64,000 nt of DNA from Hemerocallis citrina (Eukaryota; Streptophyta; Magnoliopsida; Asparagales; Asphodelaceae). The stretch lies in the NCBI GenBank assembly GCA_017893485.1, contig CM030367.1, positions 144,325,767 through 144,389,766 on the forward strand. The letters are read 5' to 3'. The notes beneath the pieces are model-generated. The model made no database searches, had not been told where the DNA came from, and saw only the letters and a program-made list of their open reading frames with translations. Each line of letters starts with the position of its first letter. Position 1 is the stretch's first letter. Position numbers and translations under genes: made by a program. This document shows, piece by piece, positions 35,340 to 47,205 of the stretch.

Positions 35340-36019
35340 TTTTTAAAGTTTTTGCGGTTTTACTAATATCGAACAATAAAAACTTCGACTAAATCTACAA
35401 TTTGAGTGAACAACAAAAAATTTATGTCTACAATTTCACCATCTACAATCATCAAAAAAATACATGCAAACTAGTACATCTACATAATTATGCATCAAAA
35501 TAATCAATTCAAGTAATTACAAAATATAAAAATCAACATAAATACAACTACGAAGCCAAGATTTAGTAATTACCTTGTACAATTGGGATTTGCACATTGT
35601 AAGAATTGTCTATGATGTGTTCGGATTTTATTGTCGAACTAGGGTTTCGAGTTCAAGATTTTCTTTCGAAGATTGGAGGAGGATGGCTTTCGTAGATTGG
35701 AGCAGAGATTGCAAGTGAGAGAGTGTGAGATTGGAGGACCAGCAGCCACTATAAACGGAGGAGGAGGTGGGTTTGGGAGATGATTAGGGTTAGGTTTTGG
35801 GGTTTCGGAAAATGCTAATGAAGAGAGAGAGAGAAAGAGTTAGTGAGTGAGTGAGGTGAAAGGAGGAGGAGGCACCGGAGTGATAGTGGAGGTGGCCTAA
35901 GTTGGGTTTGGGTTTGGGTTCTTGGGAAGGACAGAGATGGGTAGAGAGAAACAGTGAAAGTGAGAAGGTAGATTGGAAGAGACAGTGAGAGAAGAGTTCT
36001 AAAGTAGAAAAAAATAAAT
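35340..36019. other. FRS upstream region without recognisable genes
   Basis: AT-rich to about 35560, then purine-rich with GA runs (35820-35850) on the plus strand. An open frame on the minus strand (35790-36068) is Ser/Leu-rich low complexity and I do not call it a gene. On the FRS coding strand this would be leader or promoter; pyrimidine-rich leaders are common in plants, but that is inference. Confidence 0.4.
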
Positions 36020-36058
36020 TTAACTTAGGTCGTCGTTGCCAACAACGTTCTAGGTTAA
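36020..36058. repeat. Single palindromic module on the 5' side of the FRS pseudogene
   Basis: TTAACTTAGG, then CGTTGCCAACAACG, then CTAGGTTAA form an imperfect dyad. It resembles the modules at 8412-11370 (AACCTA, CGTT, TTGCCAA in the same order). It may mark the other end of the same mobile element. After it, 36059-36290 has no genes, with a run of about twelve G near 36165. Confidence 0.5.
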
Positions 36059-36287
36059 TTTTTAGCAAAAAAAACTGATCGGGTTACAATAAGAGATAGT
36101 TAAGAGTTGAAGGGGTATAATGGGGTGAAATACCCCTTGTACCCCTCACAACTTAAGTAAGAAGGGGGGGGGGTAATTTTGGCAGGATGAATCTAAGCCA
36201 TCGGATCCAACTGAGACCGATCCAATGTCTGAGATCACTGTTTGCAACGGGTATGTGCAAACAGACCCGTTTGCAATGGGAAGAAAC

Positions 36288-36290
<3 letters not shown>

Positions 36291-36348
<58 letters not shown>
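36291..36348. repeat. (TA)29 microsatellite
   Basis: 58 bases of uninterrupted TA. Nothing recognisable follows between 36349 and about 36900. Confidence 0.97.
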
Positions 36349-36351
<3 letters not shown>

Positions 36352-36899
36352 TGTGATTATGGGTATGGATATATGTGTGCTCATATTCTCAAACTTTACT
36401 CACATCCACAACTTATCCATTATGTTACTCAAACCAAATATTTTCAGAATTCCACATAAAACAATTAGAGATTCTGAACTAAAGTGGTTCAGTTGCTGCA
36501 GAAAAGATTGTGAGTATCGCACTAAATGGTAACTGTTATCAACTATAGCGATATTGCTTATATTTAGTTAGATATGAAAGTACTTGGCTAATTATAATTA
36601 ACAGGAACGCATGCTAAAACAAGTTCATAGCGACTGCTCAAAAAGAGGGAAAAAAAGTTAAAATTTCAAGGTAGTTAAAAGTTGTAGGGATTATCTCGTT
36701 TGCAGGAAGAGTTATGTCTCATCCAGTAGTCTGCGTGCCTGCTATAACCTTGCCAAAAAAATGATTATCATATGCTTAATTGCTTAATAACACATGTCTG
36801 ATCTAGTGATGGACAACATATCTGCTCCACTCTAATATCTCCGAATATAATGACACAAAAGGCACCCAATTCGGAATAATAGTTATTGATACTTAATCT

Positions 36900-37546
36900 A
36901 GAAAATGAAGTATGACTCTTCTAACCGGCATGCAATCAACGCATGCTGTGCAGTCAGAACATGTCAATTGGAATGCATAGATTATCACACTTCCTTGTCT
37001 TTGCAAGTGATAATGGTAAAAATCGCAACAAATCAGGACCCTATGATTCCAGCACAAGTCTCAAAGCTTCTACAGACAAATTAATCGTAACGGGCCTCTT
37101 CAACAGGTACAGACCTTCTCTAGGCTCCTCTACTAGACATAGACCTCTTTCAAGCCCATAAAAAGTGACAGATTAGGCCCACTAAGAGAGACCCAGCCCA
37201 TGAAGGATGTTACAATCTTTTGTACTATTTGCCAGGCCTATATATACCCTCCCCCCTCTTCAGTGAGAAGGTAATAACCAGTTCTCTCTTAAACTCTCTC
37301 TAGTTCTGACTTGAGCGTCGAAGGGTCTGGCACCAGGACCACCCCCGGTGTTTCAGGCTTTTTGCAGTTCCATCGGCTGCGACAGCAACCGTCGGATCCA
37401 GATCACAGTGTTCAATCAAAGATCCATATTCAATCTCAGGAGCTCTAACTGCATTTAATGGCAAAGATCAAAGGTCGGCCTTTTGTAGTTTCCATCAAAT
37501 ATTAACTCACTATCTGTTTGCTCCTACACCAAAATAAGCAGAAACA
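36900..37546 (+). mobile_element. 5' LTR end of a Tat-lineage gypsy element
   Basis: The start is not resolved, so the left coordinate is approximate. TATATATA at 37239-37246 is the likely promoter TATA. The U5-like part (TGACTTGAGCGTCG, CACCCCCGGTGTTTC) is typical of Tat-type LTRs, and it ends GCAGAAACA just before the PBS. The matching 3' LTR is not found in the window. Confidence 0.65.
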
Positions 37547-37548
37547 GA

Positions 37549-37565
37549 TTGACACTGTCTGTGGG
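37549..37565 (+). other. Decayed PBS of the Tat element
   Basis: TTGACACTGTCTGTGGG occupies the PBS position. It equals the usual Tat PBS stretch TGGCGCCGTCTGTGGG with changes at the CpG sites, as expected from deamination of methylated cytosine. Confidence 0.7.
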
Positions 37566-37591
37566 AAACTATAAAAATTAGACTTACCGCC

Positions 37592-38987
37592 ATGCCACCA
37601 AGACTAAGAGGCAGAGCGGCGACCTCAAGCCATCGCACCAACTCTCTTTGTCAACCAGCTCCTCCTGTGGAAGACCCGATTCCTAATCAACCGTTGCCCT
37701 ACAGCCTAGTCAAGCTCCTTTCAACGAAGAGGCACCCGGGGGTTCTCGACAAAGCCATCATGAACAACGTCCTCTGTACAACTGTGTCTCGGTCATAATG
37801 CGTCAACCGATTCAATGGCCTGCGAGGCCCCCGGGGATGTAGAGATCTCTGTCAAATCATCAGTGCCAGGCAACAAGGAATTAATCAACGGATCGGCTTA
37901 GATGAGGGGCGCTCCCGAACTGAGGCCTCCCACTCAGAATGTCAGGTAAACCAGAGAAGCAACTCTCCTAGGCGGAGATCAATGTGTTCCTCCTCTCACA
38001 GGGGACGTACTGCAATAAGAAACCCGACTCATAAGAGTCAAAAGCTTCTTGAGCGGAACAAAGAAAAAGAAGCCCCAGTCACGAGGGCCAAACAAGAAAA
38101 CTTCATGCTTGATATCATCCAAGCCATTCAAGGCAATCAAGGTCTGGATCAAAAATCACGAAGTCGCCACCCTACTCCTCCCAAAGAAGAAGAATCTAGT
38201 GAATCAACTAGATCCAAGGGGAAGGACGATCAAGTCCTTTGCCGTATCCGAGAGGTAGAAGATCGTCTAGAAAAGATGAAGAATAAGGGGAACTGCTTCA
38301 GCAGGGCCCACCGCCCCAGTCGACCTCCTTTCAACAAAACAATCCTTGATGTGCCCATTACAAGGTACTTCAAAGCTCCTCAATTCCATTCATACAATTG
38401 GGAATTAGTCCCGACTAACCACATCAAGAGTTCCAAGACCCTCATGATGGTCTACAACGCCACTGATGCGCTCATGTGTCGAACATTCCCCACGACACTA
38501 AAAGGATCAACAAGGGATGGGTACTTCCGCCTCAACCCGGAGTCAATATTCTCCCTCGATCAGCTCGTGGAGCTCTTCATAGCACACTTCATTACCAGTA
38601 GAAAGGATGAAAAAATAAGTGCCTCCGTATTGGAACAGAAGCAAAAAGACGGAGAACTGCTGAAGGACTTTGTCAAGAGCTTCACAGCTGAAGCAAGGAC
38701 CATTTCATCCCTAGACTCATCAGTGGCTGCTGCAGCTTTCCTCCACAACCTCACTAACAAAGATCTGAAAACCTTCCTCGCGAAGAAGCCGCCCAAAATT
38801 TTTATTGAGCTCCTGGAAAGGAGTGAAAAATATATCAGGGTCGAGGAAGCTCTCTATCTTCAAGGCAAGAACGATTCATCTTCCGAGAACAAACAGAAGA
38901 ATACAAACGAGGAAGGATCCAGAAAATTTCATAAAGATGATGCTGGTTAACGCCGTCCATGTCCAGCATCACGCTTTGACAAGTTCA
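37592..38987 (+). pseudogene. Tat-lineage Gag, 5' part
   Basis: A short open frame (37592-37795) with a Met start is followed, after a break, by 322 codons at 37982-38950. The capsid region (FKAPQFHSYNWELVPTNHIK, CRTFPTTLKGSTRDGYFRL, QLVELFIAHFITSRK, LDSSVAAAAFLHNL) matches plant Tat/Retand-type Retrotrans_gag in order. After a frameshift near 38930 the frame RRPCPASRFDKF continues to the SIRE-like insertion. It rejoins in frame at 52306 (THLKTSVSAIFMEVE), which proves that the insertion site lies inside gag. Confidence 0.88.
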
Positions 38988-40176
38988 TGTTGGATCTTGT
39001 ATGCAAGGAAAATAACACAAAGAGAGTCAACACAGCAAACACCACGATGTATCCTGGTTTAGTCCTCCCGACCTACGTCCAGTCCCCAAGCAACCCACTT
39101 GAGATTTTCCACTATTCTTGAAAAAGTTACAAGAATACTCTACGACGTTTGACAACAACTATGTCAAATCCGTATACCGCTCTCACTACTAGAGAGAGCA
39201 CAACCCACTCTACACCCTAGAGTGAAACCGACTCTAAACCAAGAGTCCTACTCTCCAACCGAGATGACCACTCTCACAACCCGAGAGTGAAACAACAACA
39301 AGAAGAGATTTATAACAACCTAAAGCCTTGTATTGAAAGTGCTTTTAATATAGTGGCTATTAGGTTGACTTCTGACTTCAGTCTAGAACGAATTCAATGT
39401 TATACTAGACTGAAAATCAGATAACCAAGTTTTAAAGAAATTGAATGCTTTGAACAACTTGTTCTTTTCTTTTCTCAAAAGCAAAAGACTTGAAATCAAA
39501 AATTTAGGAGTTAAGTCACCTTTGCCAAATGAATTCTACTCTTTTTATAGAATTAGAAACGTTTGGACGTTGAGAGATAGAATCCCAACTGCCATACAAC
39601 GGCAATAAAAAGATTTGAATTTGAAAAACAAGTTTTAAATTCAGAAAACTGTCAAAAATGGCTCGAACAGTCGGCTGGGTTGCCAAAAGAGTCAACTCGT
39701 CAGAGCTTGAATGAGTTCAGTCAGTTTCGTACTCAACAGTCGACTGCTTCCAAGAGTAAGTCGACTGGTACTCAATCAGCTAAACTTATACAAGCTTTGT
39801 TTTGACATTTTGATTTTGTAAAACATTTTTCTTTATTTAGGGAATGTGTGAGTGTGTGTGTGACAAGGCTTTTACAAGATTTTAAGACTCACAAATAACA
39901 CAAACAACATTACAAGTCATTTGTTCAAATGTAGTTCTTGAAAGTCTTGAACTTGAAATTTAAAAGCTCTTGAAAGTCTTGAACTTGAACTTGAGTCTTA
40001 GTGGCTGGATCTTGTCTTCGTGGCTTGAACAAATACTTTTGAAAGCTTCATCACATTGTATTGGGATGCTTCATCATGGTATTGACCTTGACCACTTTTG
40101 ATACACACTGCAAAAGATATGTAATATATAAAACAATTGTGTATTATATTGTAGTCATCAAAATCAAGAATCTACA
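38988..40176 (-). mobile_element. 3' LTR of the SIRE-like element
   Basis: On the minus strand it starts TGTAGATTCTTG and ends AGATCCAACA. GTCGAC motifs occur at 39665-39775. It is followed on the left by TSD GTTCA. The minus-strand PPT, a run of A and G with five consecutive G, lies at 40177-40195. Confidence 0.93.
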
Positions 40177-40837
40177 TTCTCCCCCTTTTTGATGATGACA
40201 ACACAATAAATTAAAATAATATAGACATAAAATGTACCTATCATGATACAAAAAAATTGAAAAAATATACAATTGTTACAAGCTCCCCCAGAATAAAGTA
40301 CAATATGCACAATATGCACACAAGAAATTTGAAACAAAACAACATAACATAACATGCATAACATAACAACATAACATAACATGCATAACATAACAAGCTC
40401 AAATATGCACAAAAACATGCACAAAAATCATAATGTCTCCCCCTTTTGTCATCAACAAAAAATAAGGAGGAAACCAACATTATATAAAATATGGATAAGT
40501 AAATTACATTGTTCATAAAGTGAAGATAGAACAACCTGAAATCATAAAACATAATTTCAAAAATACAAAAAAACAAAACAAAAAATAAATCTATCGTCTT
40601 CTTCGTCTTTATCATCACTGTTTGAGGCAGGAGGTGGTTGTGGAAACTACCTAACAAACATTTGAGTGAGGTTAGCAATGCTAGCCTCAAGAGAATCCTG
40701 TCGACCTAAGATGAGATCAGTACGATCCATGAGATAATTGACAGAAGTGTAAAGACTCTCAGGATTAGAAAAACTAGCTCTAGGGTGAGAACTAGAGGAC
40801 GAACTAGAAGCAAAAGACCAACGAGGAATTGAAGTGG

Positions 40838-41668
40838 CTAAATGAATAAGAGGTGCATTTGAGGAGACCGAAGGGGTGAGTTAAGAATTTTCATACATGC
40901 TAGACTTGCAATATCAAAAGATTCATAACGAGTAACAACACTCGACTCGGATTCAAGATTAATGTTATAGTAGTTAAAAACATGGGTAAGTAAATCACCA
41001 AAAGGAAGAAAAGAGGAATGAGCCTTATGGAGACGATTTAAAATGACTCGACTCCAATTTATTTGGATGTTGCCGAAAATGGCATACACCGCTTGTTGCA
41101 ATTCAAATGAAAATTGGTTGTAGCTACCCATTTTAGGGATAATGTTATACGACAATATGTGGGCAACAAGCTTGGCTAGAGGAGTAATCGATTTGTTGGT
41201 CATTGGAGGACCTCGATTAGGGAAAAATATTTTTCACAAAATAGATTGATCATCCATTTCAATTTTCCCTAAATCCAACCCTTCGTTAGAGATATTCAAA
41301 ATATTCCCTAATTTTTCAGCAGTTATTTTCATTCGAACATTTTTCACTATTGTAGTGAAAAATATGTCATTACCATCATCGGAGGTTGCAACCCTTATAT
41401 TTGTATAAAAAAAATATATGAGTTGGGGATAGTAATAGGGTTGATTAACTAAGGATAGAAATTCAAATAAACCACATTGTTCAAACAATGGGACAATCGA
41501 AAATCTATCTAAGTCGGGAAAATTAACAAATCTAACCGGAAAGATCATAATTTGGCAAATAATAAAATATTTCTCAACAAGAGAAGGGTGCCTTAAGTAC
41601 TGTAGATAATTATGAGAAGATTGCTCTTCTTCAACATTAGGACCCCTAGATCTCTTGGGTTTAGGCAT
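40838..41668 (-). pseudogene. Extra ORF after pol in the SIRE-like element
   Basis: One frame runs from MPKPKRSRGPN at 41668 to a stop at 40838 with a single internal TGA (after DDQSIL), 276 codons in all. The stretch ITPLAKLVAHILSYNIIPK, with the upstream YFIICQIMIFPVRF and AEKLGNILNI, looks like the 'putative plant transposon protein' domain found in many plant proteins and transposons; I assign this from memory only. I see no signal peptide or membrane anchor, so there is no support for an envelope protein despite the env-like position. It is better preserved than pol. Confidence 0.7.
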
Positions 41669-42204
41669 ATTGAGAGAAACAAGTAAATTTGAAAAGAGAG
41701 AGATATTGAAGGATGGTTACCCACAACTAGAGAAAAAAAAACGAATCAAGAAACTTCGAATGAAGTCAGATCTGGACTGAGAACACAACCTCAGGAACAG
41801 CAGCGAGAAGGGCCTTCAGAGCAGCAACCAGCAGCCGACTTAGGTGGTGATGGAGCAAAAGTAAAAAGTGAAAAGGAGGAAGACGAGTTTAGGGTTTTTA
41901 CTTGAAGTGAACAGCTGAGATTGAAAGAGGGGTTGAATGAAGGGTCGAGATTGAAAAGAGGGTAAAAGAAAAGGCCTCATACTGTGACGATTCAGAATCA
42001 GAAAGTCAATTTGATGTTACGACAGTCGACTGAGTCGAGAGCAAATAAAAACAAACAAAAATGAAGTAAAGCTACTGTCAGTCGACTGAGTTTTGAAGAC
42101 AGTCGATTGGTCAGAACTCAAAATTCAGTCAGAAATATAGACAACTAAAATACTGTATAAGTCGACTGGAAATCAATTATAAGTCGACTTAAACATGAAA
42201 AATT

Positions 42205-43900
42205 TCAAGAAATGTCATGAAATGAGCAAATGCCTAGTTCTCTTCTAAAGTTGATAAAAGTGTCTTCTTTAAGAGGTTTGGTAAATATATGTGCTACTTG
42301 TTTATCAGTAGAAATAAAATCCAATATGATATCTCCCTTTAACACATGATCACATAGAAAATGATGTCGAATATCAATATGTTTCGTACGTGAATGTTGA
42401 ACTGGATTTTTAGATAAATTAATAGCACTGGTATTATCGCACATTATAGCAGGTCTTGAAAAAGAAATACCATAATCTAATAAAGTTTGTTTTATCCGTA
42501 AAATTTGTGCACAAGCCAAATTTGCAGCAATATATTCAGCTTCTGTAGTAGATAAGGATACCAAATTTTGCTTTTTACTGCACCAAGAAACTAGTGAATA
42601 TCCCAAAAAGTGACAAGTTCCACTAGTGCTTTTACGATCAGTTTTACTACCAGCAAAATCAGCATCACTATACGACAAAAATTGAAAGTTATTGGTGCGG
42701 GGATAAAACAAACCATATTCAGATGTGACTCTAATGTATCTTAAAATATGTTTCACTGCTTTTAAGTGAGATTCTTTTGGATTAGACTGATATCTAGCAC
42801 ACTAACATACGCTAAACATAATATCTGGTCTACTAGCAGTTATATATAAGAGTGAGCCAATCATACCTTGATAGAGCTTTTGATCGACACTCTTACCTAA
42901 TTCATCTTTGTCAAGTGTAGTAGTAGTAGCCATAGGTGTGGTCTTACTACTAGTGCTATCCATGCCAAATCGTTTGAGTAATTCCTTAGCATATTTTTCT
43001 CGATTAATAAATATGCCATTTTGAGACTATTTTATTTGTAGTCCAAGAAAATAATTGAGTTCACCCATGTGACTCATCTCAAACTCATTTTTCATGGTAT
43101 TAGTAAACTCTTGATATAGATTACTATTAGTAGATCCAAAAATTATGTCATCTACATATATTTATATGATTAAAATATCGGTCTTTATTTTCCTAATAAA
43201 CAATGTAGTATCTACTTTACCAATTTCAAAACCAGTTTCTAAGAAAAAAAGTTTTTAAGCGATCATATCAAGCACGAGGTGCTTGTTTAAGACCATATAA
43301 AGTCTTTTTCAATTTAAAACATAGTTTGGGAATTGTTCATGTTCGAAACCAGGTGGTTGCTTAACATAAACATCTTCCTTAACAAAATCATTCAAAAAAA
43401 CACTTTTAACATCCATTTGGAAGAGTGTCAAATTCATAAAACAAGTAAAAGATATTAAAATCCTAATTGATTCTAGTCTAGCAACAAGAGCATATGTTTC
43501 ATCAAAATCAATTCATTTTTCTTGATTATATCCTTGAGCAACTAATCTGGCCTTGTTCCTAACGACTTGTCTTGATTCATCTAACTTGTTTTTAAATACC
43601 CATTTGGTAACAATTATAGTATGATCAGGAGGTCATGGAACTAAATCCCATACATCATTTCTTATAAATTGATTCAGTTCATCTTGCATGTCATTCAACT
43701 AAAATTCCTTCTCACATGCTTCTTGTATATTTTTTGGTTCAAAATCCAACAAGAAAGCAGTATGAGAAATCATATTATTATTAGATCTTGCTTGAATACC
43801 ATGTGAAATGTTACAAATTATTAAGTCATGAGGATGATCTCAAACTTCAATAAATGACTTTGGTAAAGTTTGAGTTATCACAACAGGATCAGTCGACTTA
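42205..43900 (-). pseudogene. SIRE-like pol: reverse transcriptase and RNase H
   Basis: RT is read in pieces from about 43640 (KNKLDESRQVVRNKARLVAQ) to 42800. It includes the catalytic IYVDDIIFG (near 43150, with a stop just before it), then SVDQKLYQGMIGSLLYITAS. RNase H is an open frame from 42756 to 42205 (YSDADFAGSKTDRKSTSG, SLSTTEAEYIA, MCDNTSAINLSKNP, HTKHIDIRHHFL-like), with its catalytic acidic residues in place. At 43840-44091 the hinge before RT carries three in-frame STD tripeptides encoded by the GTCGAC motif. Confidence 0.9.
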
Positions 43901-44099
43901 ACAAGTCCATCAGCCAATTGATTCACATCAGTCGACTTAGGAATCCTATCAGTCGACTTGTCTAAGGTAGTTTGCTCTAGTGATTTAATAACGTTATCTA
44001 GTGGTGATGATTCAATTTCATCATTTTCAATAACATTAGACGAAGGTAAAGATTCATCAAATGAAACATGCATTGATTCTTCGATAGTCAAAATTGGCT

Positions 44100-45294
44100 T
44101 ATTGAAAATTCTATATGCCTTACTCCTAAGTATCCAATGAAGATTCCTTCATTAGATCTAACATCAAATTTATCAAGATTATCTTTGTGTTTAATATCAA
44201 ACACTTACAACCAAATACTTTAAAATATGATACTTTAGGAATTCATTCATAAAAAAGTTCGTAACAAGTTTTCTTAAGCTTTGGCCTAATCAATATTCTA
44301 TTTAAAATATAACATGCTGTAGAAACAGCTTCAGCCCAGAAGTATTTAGGCAAATTGCTTTCAACAAGCATAGTACGTGCATATTCTTGCAATGTCCTAT
44401 TCTTTCTTTCGACCACTCCATTTTGTGGTGAAGCTCTAGGAAATGCAAATGAATGTGTTATACCATTCTTGTTGCAGTATTCTGAAAACGTTTCATTCTC
44501 AAATTTTCCACCATGATCACTTCTAATAGTGACTATGGTTAGAGATTTTTTATTTTGAATACGTTTGCAAAAATTTGTAAATTCTTCAAAGGCTTCATTT
44601 TTATGTTTGAAAAAGAATACCCATGTAAATCTTGGAAAATCATCTACTAAAACAAATACATATCTACTTTTATTTCAAGAAGCGATTCTAGTAGGACCAA
44701 ATAAATCCATATAGATTAATTCGAGAGGCCTACTAGTATAAATCATTTCTTTTGTTTTAAAATTAGATTTTACTTGTTTTCCTAGTTGACATGCATCACA
44801 CATCTTATCTTTTCTAAAGGATAATTTCGGCAATCCTTTAACTAGGTTATTCTTAGATAATTTTGCAATGTTTTTCATATTTACATGGCCAAATATCGTA
44901 TTCCAAAGCCAAGAATCATTGTTAGAAGCAACTAAACAAAATCATTTGAAAATTCATTTGTTTTTAAACATAATTCATATATATTATTTTTCCTAAAACC
45001 TTGAAAGATCATATTTTACATAGATGAATCATAGATTAAGCATGCATCTTTTTCAAAGACTATTTTATAACCCTTATCACAAAGTTGACTAATACTTAAC
45101 AGATTATGCTTTAAACTACTAACTAGAAATACCTCTTCAATAGTAGGGGTAGTGTTCTTACTGACCATGCATATTCCAATAACCTTTCCTTTGTTATTGT
45201 CACCGAACGTAACATTTCCTCCATCTATCTCTTGTATGGAAGATAGTAGGTTTGCATGGCCAGTCATGTGCTTAGAGCATCCACTGTCAAGCAT
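44100..45294 (-). pseudogene. SIRE-like pol: protease and integrase
   Basis: 45294-45016 is the aspartic protease region (MLDSGCSKHMTG active site, HNLLSISQLCDKGYKI). 44878-44675 is the pre-integrase zinc domain (MCDACQLGKQ, PLELIYMDLFGP). After a TGA at about 44676 the integrase core reads on: VFVLVDDFPRFTW, RSDHGGKFENETF, PQNGVVERKNRT, so the D, D and E residues are present. The C-terminus (FWAEAVSTACYILNR) follows to about 44300. Several stops break the frame. Protease would cut the polyprotein, and integrase would insert the cDNA in the nucleus. Confidence 0.9.
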
Positions 45295-45524
45295 CCAACA
45301 TTCCCTTTTAGGTACCTATAAAATAAGAATTGTGAATATGGTACCCTTTTCATTAGGTCCGAAAAAGATTAGTGTTTGGGAAACCAAACCCAAAGTGAGT
45401 TTGATTTACCACCAAAAGCAGGACTATAATTTACAGAATTACACACATTATGAATAAAAGAATTTATATAAGTAATCCTATCATTTAGACTCAAGTTGAC
45501 TAGAACCCAAATGTTTTTAGTCTG

Positions 45525-45690
45525 TCCAGTCGACTTTATTGTACCCTTCAGTCGACTGTTCTGTGAAGTCAGTCGACTGGGAGGTGAAACAAGTCGACCT
45601 ATATCAGGTTGTCTTCTTTTTGAATGAGACTCCAAACCTCTGGTAGACAACCAAAATTTTGGGTCAGTCGACTGGTCTGAGCAGAAGTAT
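45525..45690. repeat. GTCGAC motif cluster inside the gag-protease junction
   Basis: CAGTCGACTT, CAGTCGACTG (three times) and AAGTCGACCT occur within 150 bases, the same motif as in 4915-5638 and in the SIRE-like LTRs. Confidence 0.75.
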
Positions 45691-45748
45691 TACTCTTTTC
45701 ATGATCAAATAATTTTTGGTTTTTCAAAATAATCATATAATTTCTTTT

Positions 45749-47178
45749 TCATACTAGAAACAGAATCAATCTTATTACTACTAGTATTATTAGAGTAATG
45801 ATGTTTTTCAAGAGTTTTTTGAAACCTAATCCAAACTTTTTATTAGACTGAACTTGGTTTTGGAGAACTTTATTTAAATTCTCTTTTCCTTTGTTTAACT
45901 CGGATACATTCTTGGATATCTCTTCATAATTTTTCGTAAGAGATACAAGATCTATATCTAAGTTTAAAAGACGAGAATTTAAAGAATTGACTTCAACATT
46001 TAAGTCAAGATTTTCTTGAGAAAGTGTTTGATTAACTTTCTCTAGATTTTTAACTCTTATCTTCTCCTTTTTCAGTTCTTGGAAAACCTCATTAAATGCT
46101 TCTAGTAAATCATTTGAATCAAAATTGTCACTGACATCATTTTGAGTAGCCATGAAGCACATATTTGCGACTTCATTTGATTCTTCATTCTCTTCTTCGG
46201 ATGATGCGTCGCTATCATCCCAAGTTGCTTGATATTCCTTCTTGTTCTTCATGTACTTGTTCTTTGTATACTTGTCCTTCTTGAAGTTAGGAACTTTTCC
46301 TTTTGTTTTTGCATTTTCTAACGGACAGTCCTTCTTCATATAACCTGTCTTTTTACACTTGAAACAAGTGGGAAGATCATTAGTATCTTTAAACTTAGAA
46401 TTGAATTTACCCTTTCGAAGAAATTTCTTGAATTTTCTAGTAAACATGGCTATTTCTTCTTTATCTTCTTCTTCATCTTCAGAATTGGACATGGCCTTGA
46501 AAGCAAGAGTCTTCTTCTTGGCTTGTTGAGGTTCTAGATCCTTCTTGCATTCTTCTAGTTGTACTTCGTATGCCATTAGATTTTCCACAAGATTCGCAAG
46601 AGAGAGTTGTGTTAAATCATTGGCTTCTTCTATAGCGGTGGTCTTCTTCTCTCATTCAGGGGTTAGGGCAAGTAGGACCTTCCTCACCATCTCTGCTTGC
46701 GAATATGTCTTTCCAAGAGCCACAAGAGAATTTGTGATATCCGTGAACCTTGTTATCATGTCCGACACATTTTCGTTCTCCTTCATACGGAACATCTCGA
46801 ACCTATGAACAAGAACAGAAATTTTAGATTCTTTGACCTTATTTGTACTTTCATGTGTTACCTTAAGAGTGTGCCATATTTGATGAGACGTTGTTGTGTT
46901 TGACACACGATTGAACTCTTCTTTGATAAGTGAAAAAAAGAGAGCATTTGCCTTTGCATTGTTCATGGTGTGTTCTTTATGTCATCGTTCCATTGTGCAT
47001 AGGGAATTGTAAGAACAGTACATTCTGTCTCGGTCATGTTCCAAATCTCATAGTTGATTGACTGTTGGTTGATCTTCGTTCTACACTTCCAATAGTTTTA
47101 GTTTGTTCCATCAAAGAGAGGTGGCCTTTGTGTGGATTGGCCTTCATGGTATTGACTTGCATTTGAAGTAGATGCCAT
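45749..47178 (-). pseudogene. SIRE-like Gag
   Basis: The ATG is at 47176-47178, 13 bases after the PBS (MASTSNASQYHEGQS, RPPLFDGTN, stop, NYWK). 46966-46652 holds the Gag core (AKANALFFSLIKEEFNRVSN, ISVLVHRFEMFRMKENENVS). 46588-45749 holds an acidic linker, the zinc knuckle CFKCKKTGYMKKDC and a long coiled-coil-like region (LKKEKIRVKNLEKVNQTLSQ). The knuckle's His position is Tyr (residue 83 of this segment). Frames are broken at least three times. Confidence 0.88.
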
Positions 47179-47190
47179 TGCACTCAACCA

Positions 47191-47203
47191 AACTCTGATA
47201 CCA
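47191..47203 (-). other. PBS for tRNA-iMet in the SIRE-like element
   Basis: The minus strand reads TGGTATCAGAGTT two bases after the 5' LTR end, complementary to initiator tRNA-Met. Confidence 0.9.
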
Positions 47204-47205
47204 AG

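Noticed and set aside
36187..36532. Open frames with a YIYIYI tract
   Set aside because: They are translations of the TA microsatellite.
40838..41668. Envelope gene in the SIRE-like element
   Set aside because: The position fits, but there is no signal peptide, transmembrane segment or coiled coil; it looks like a plant transposon-associated domain.
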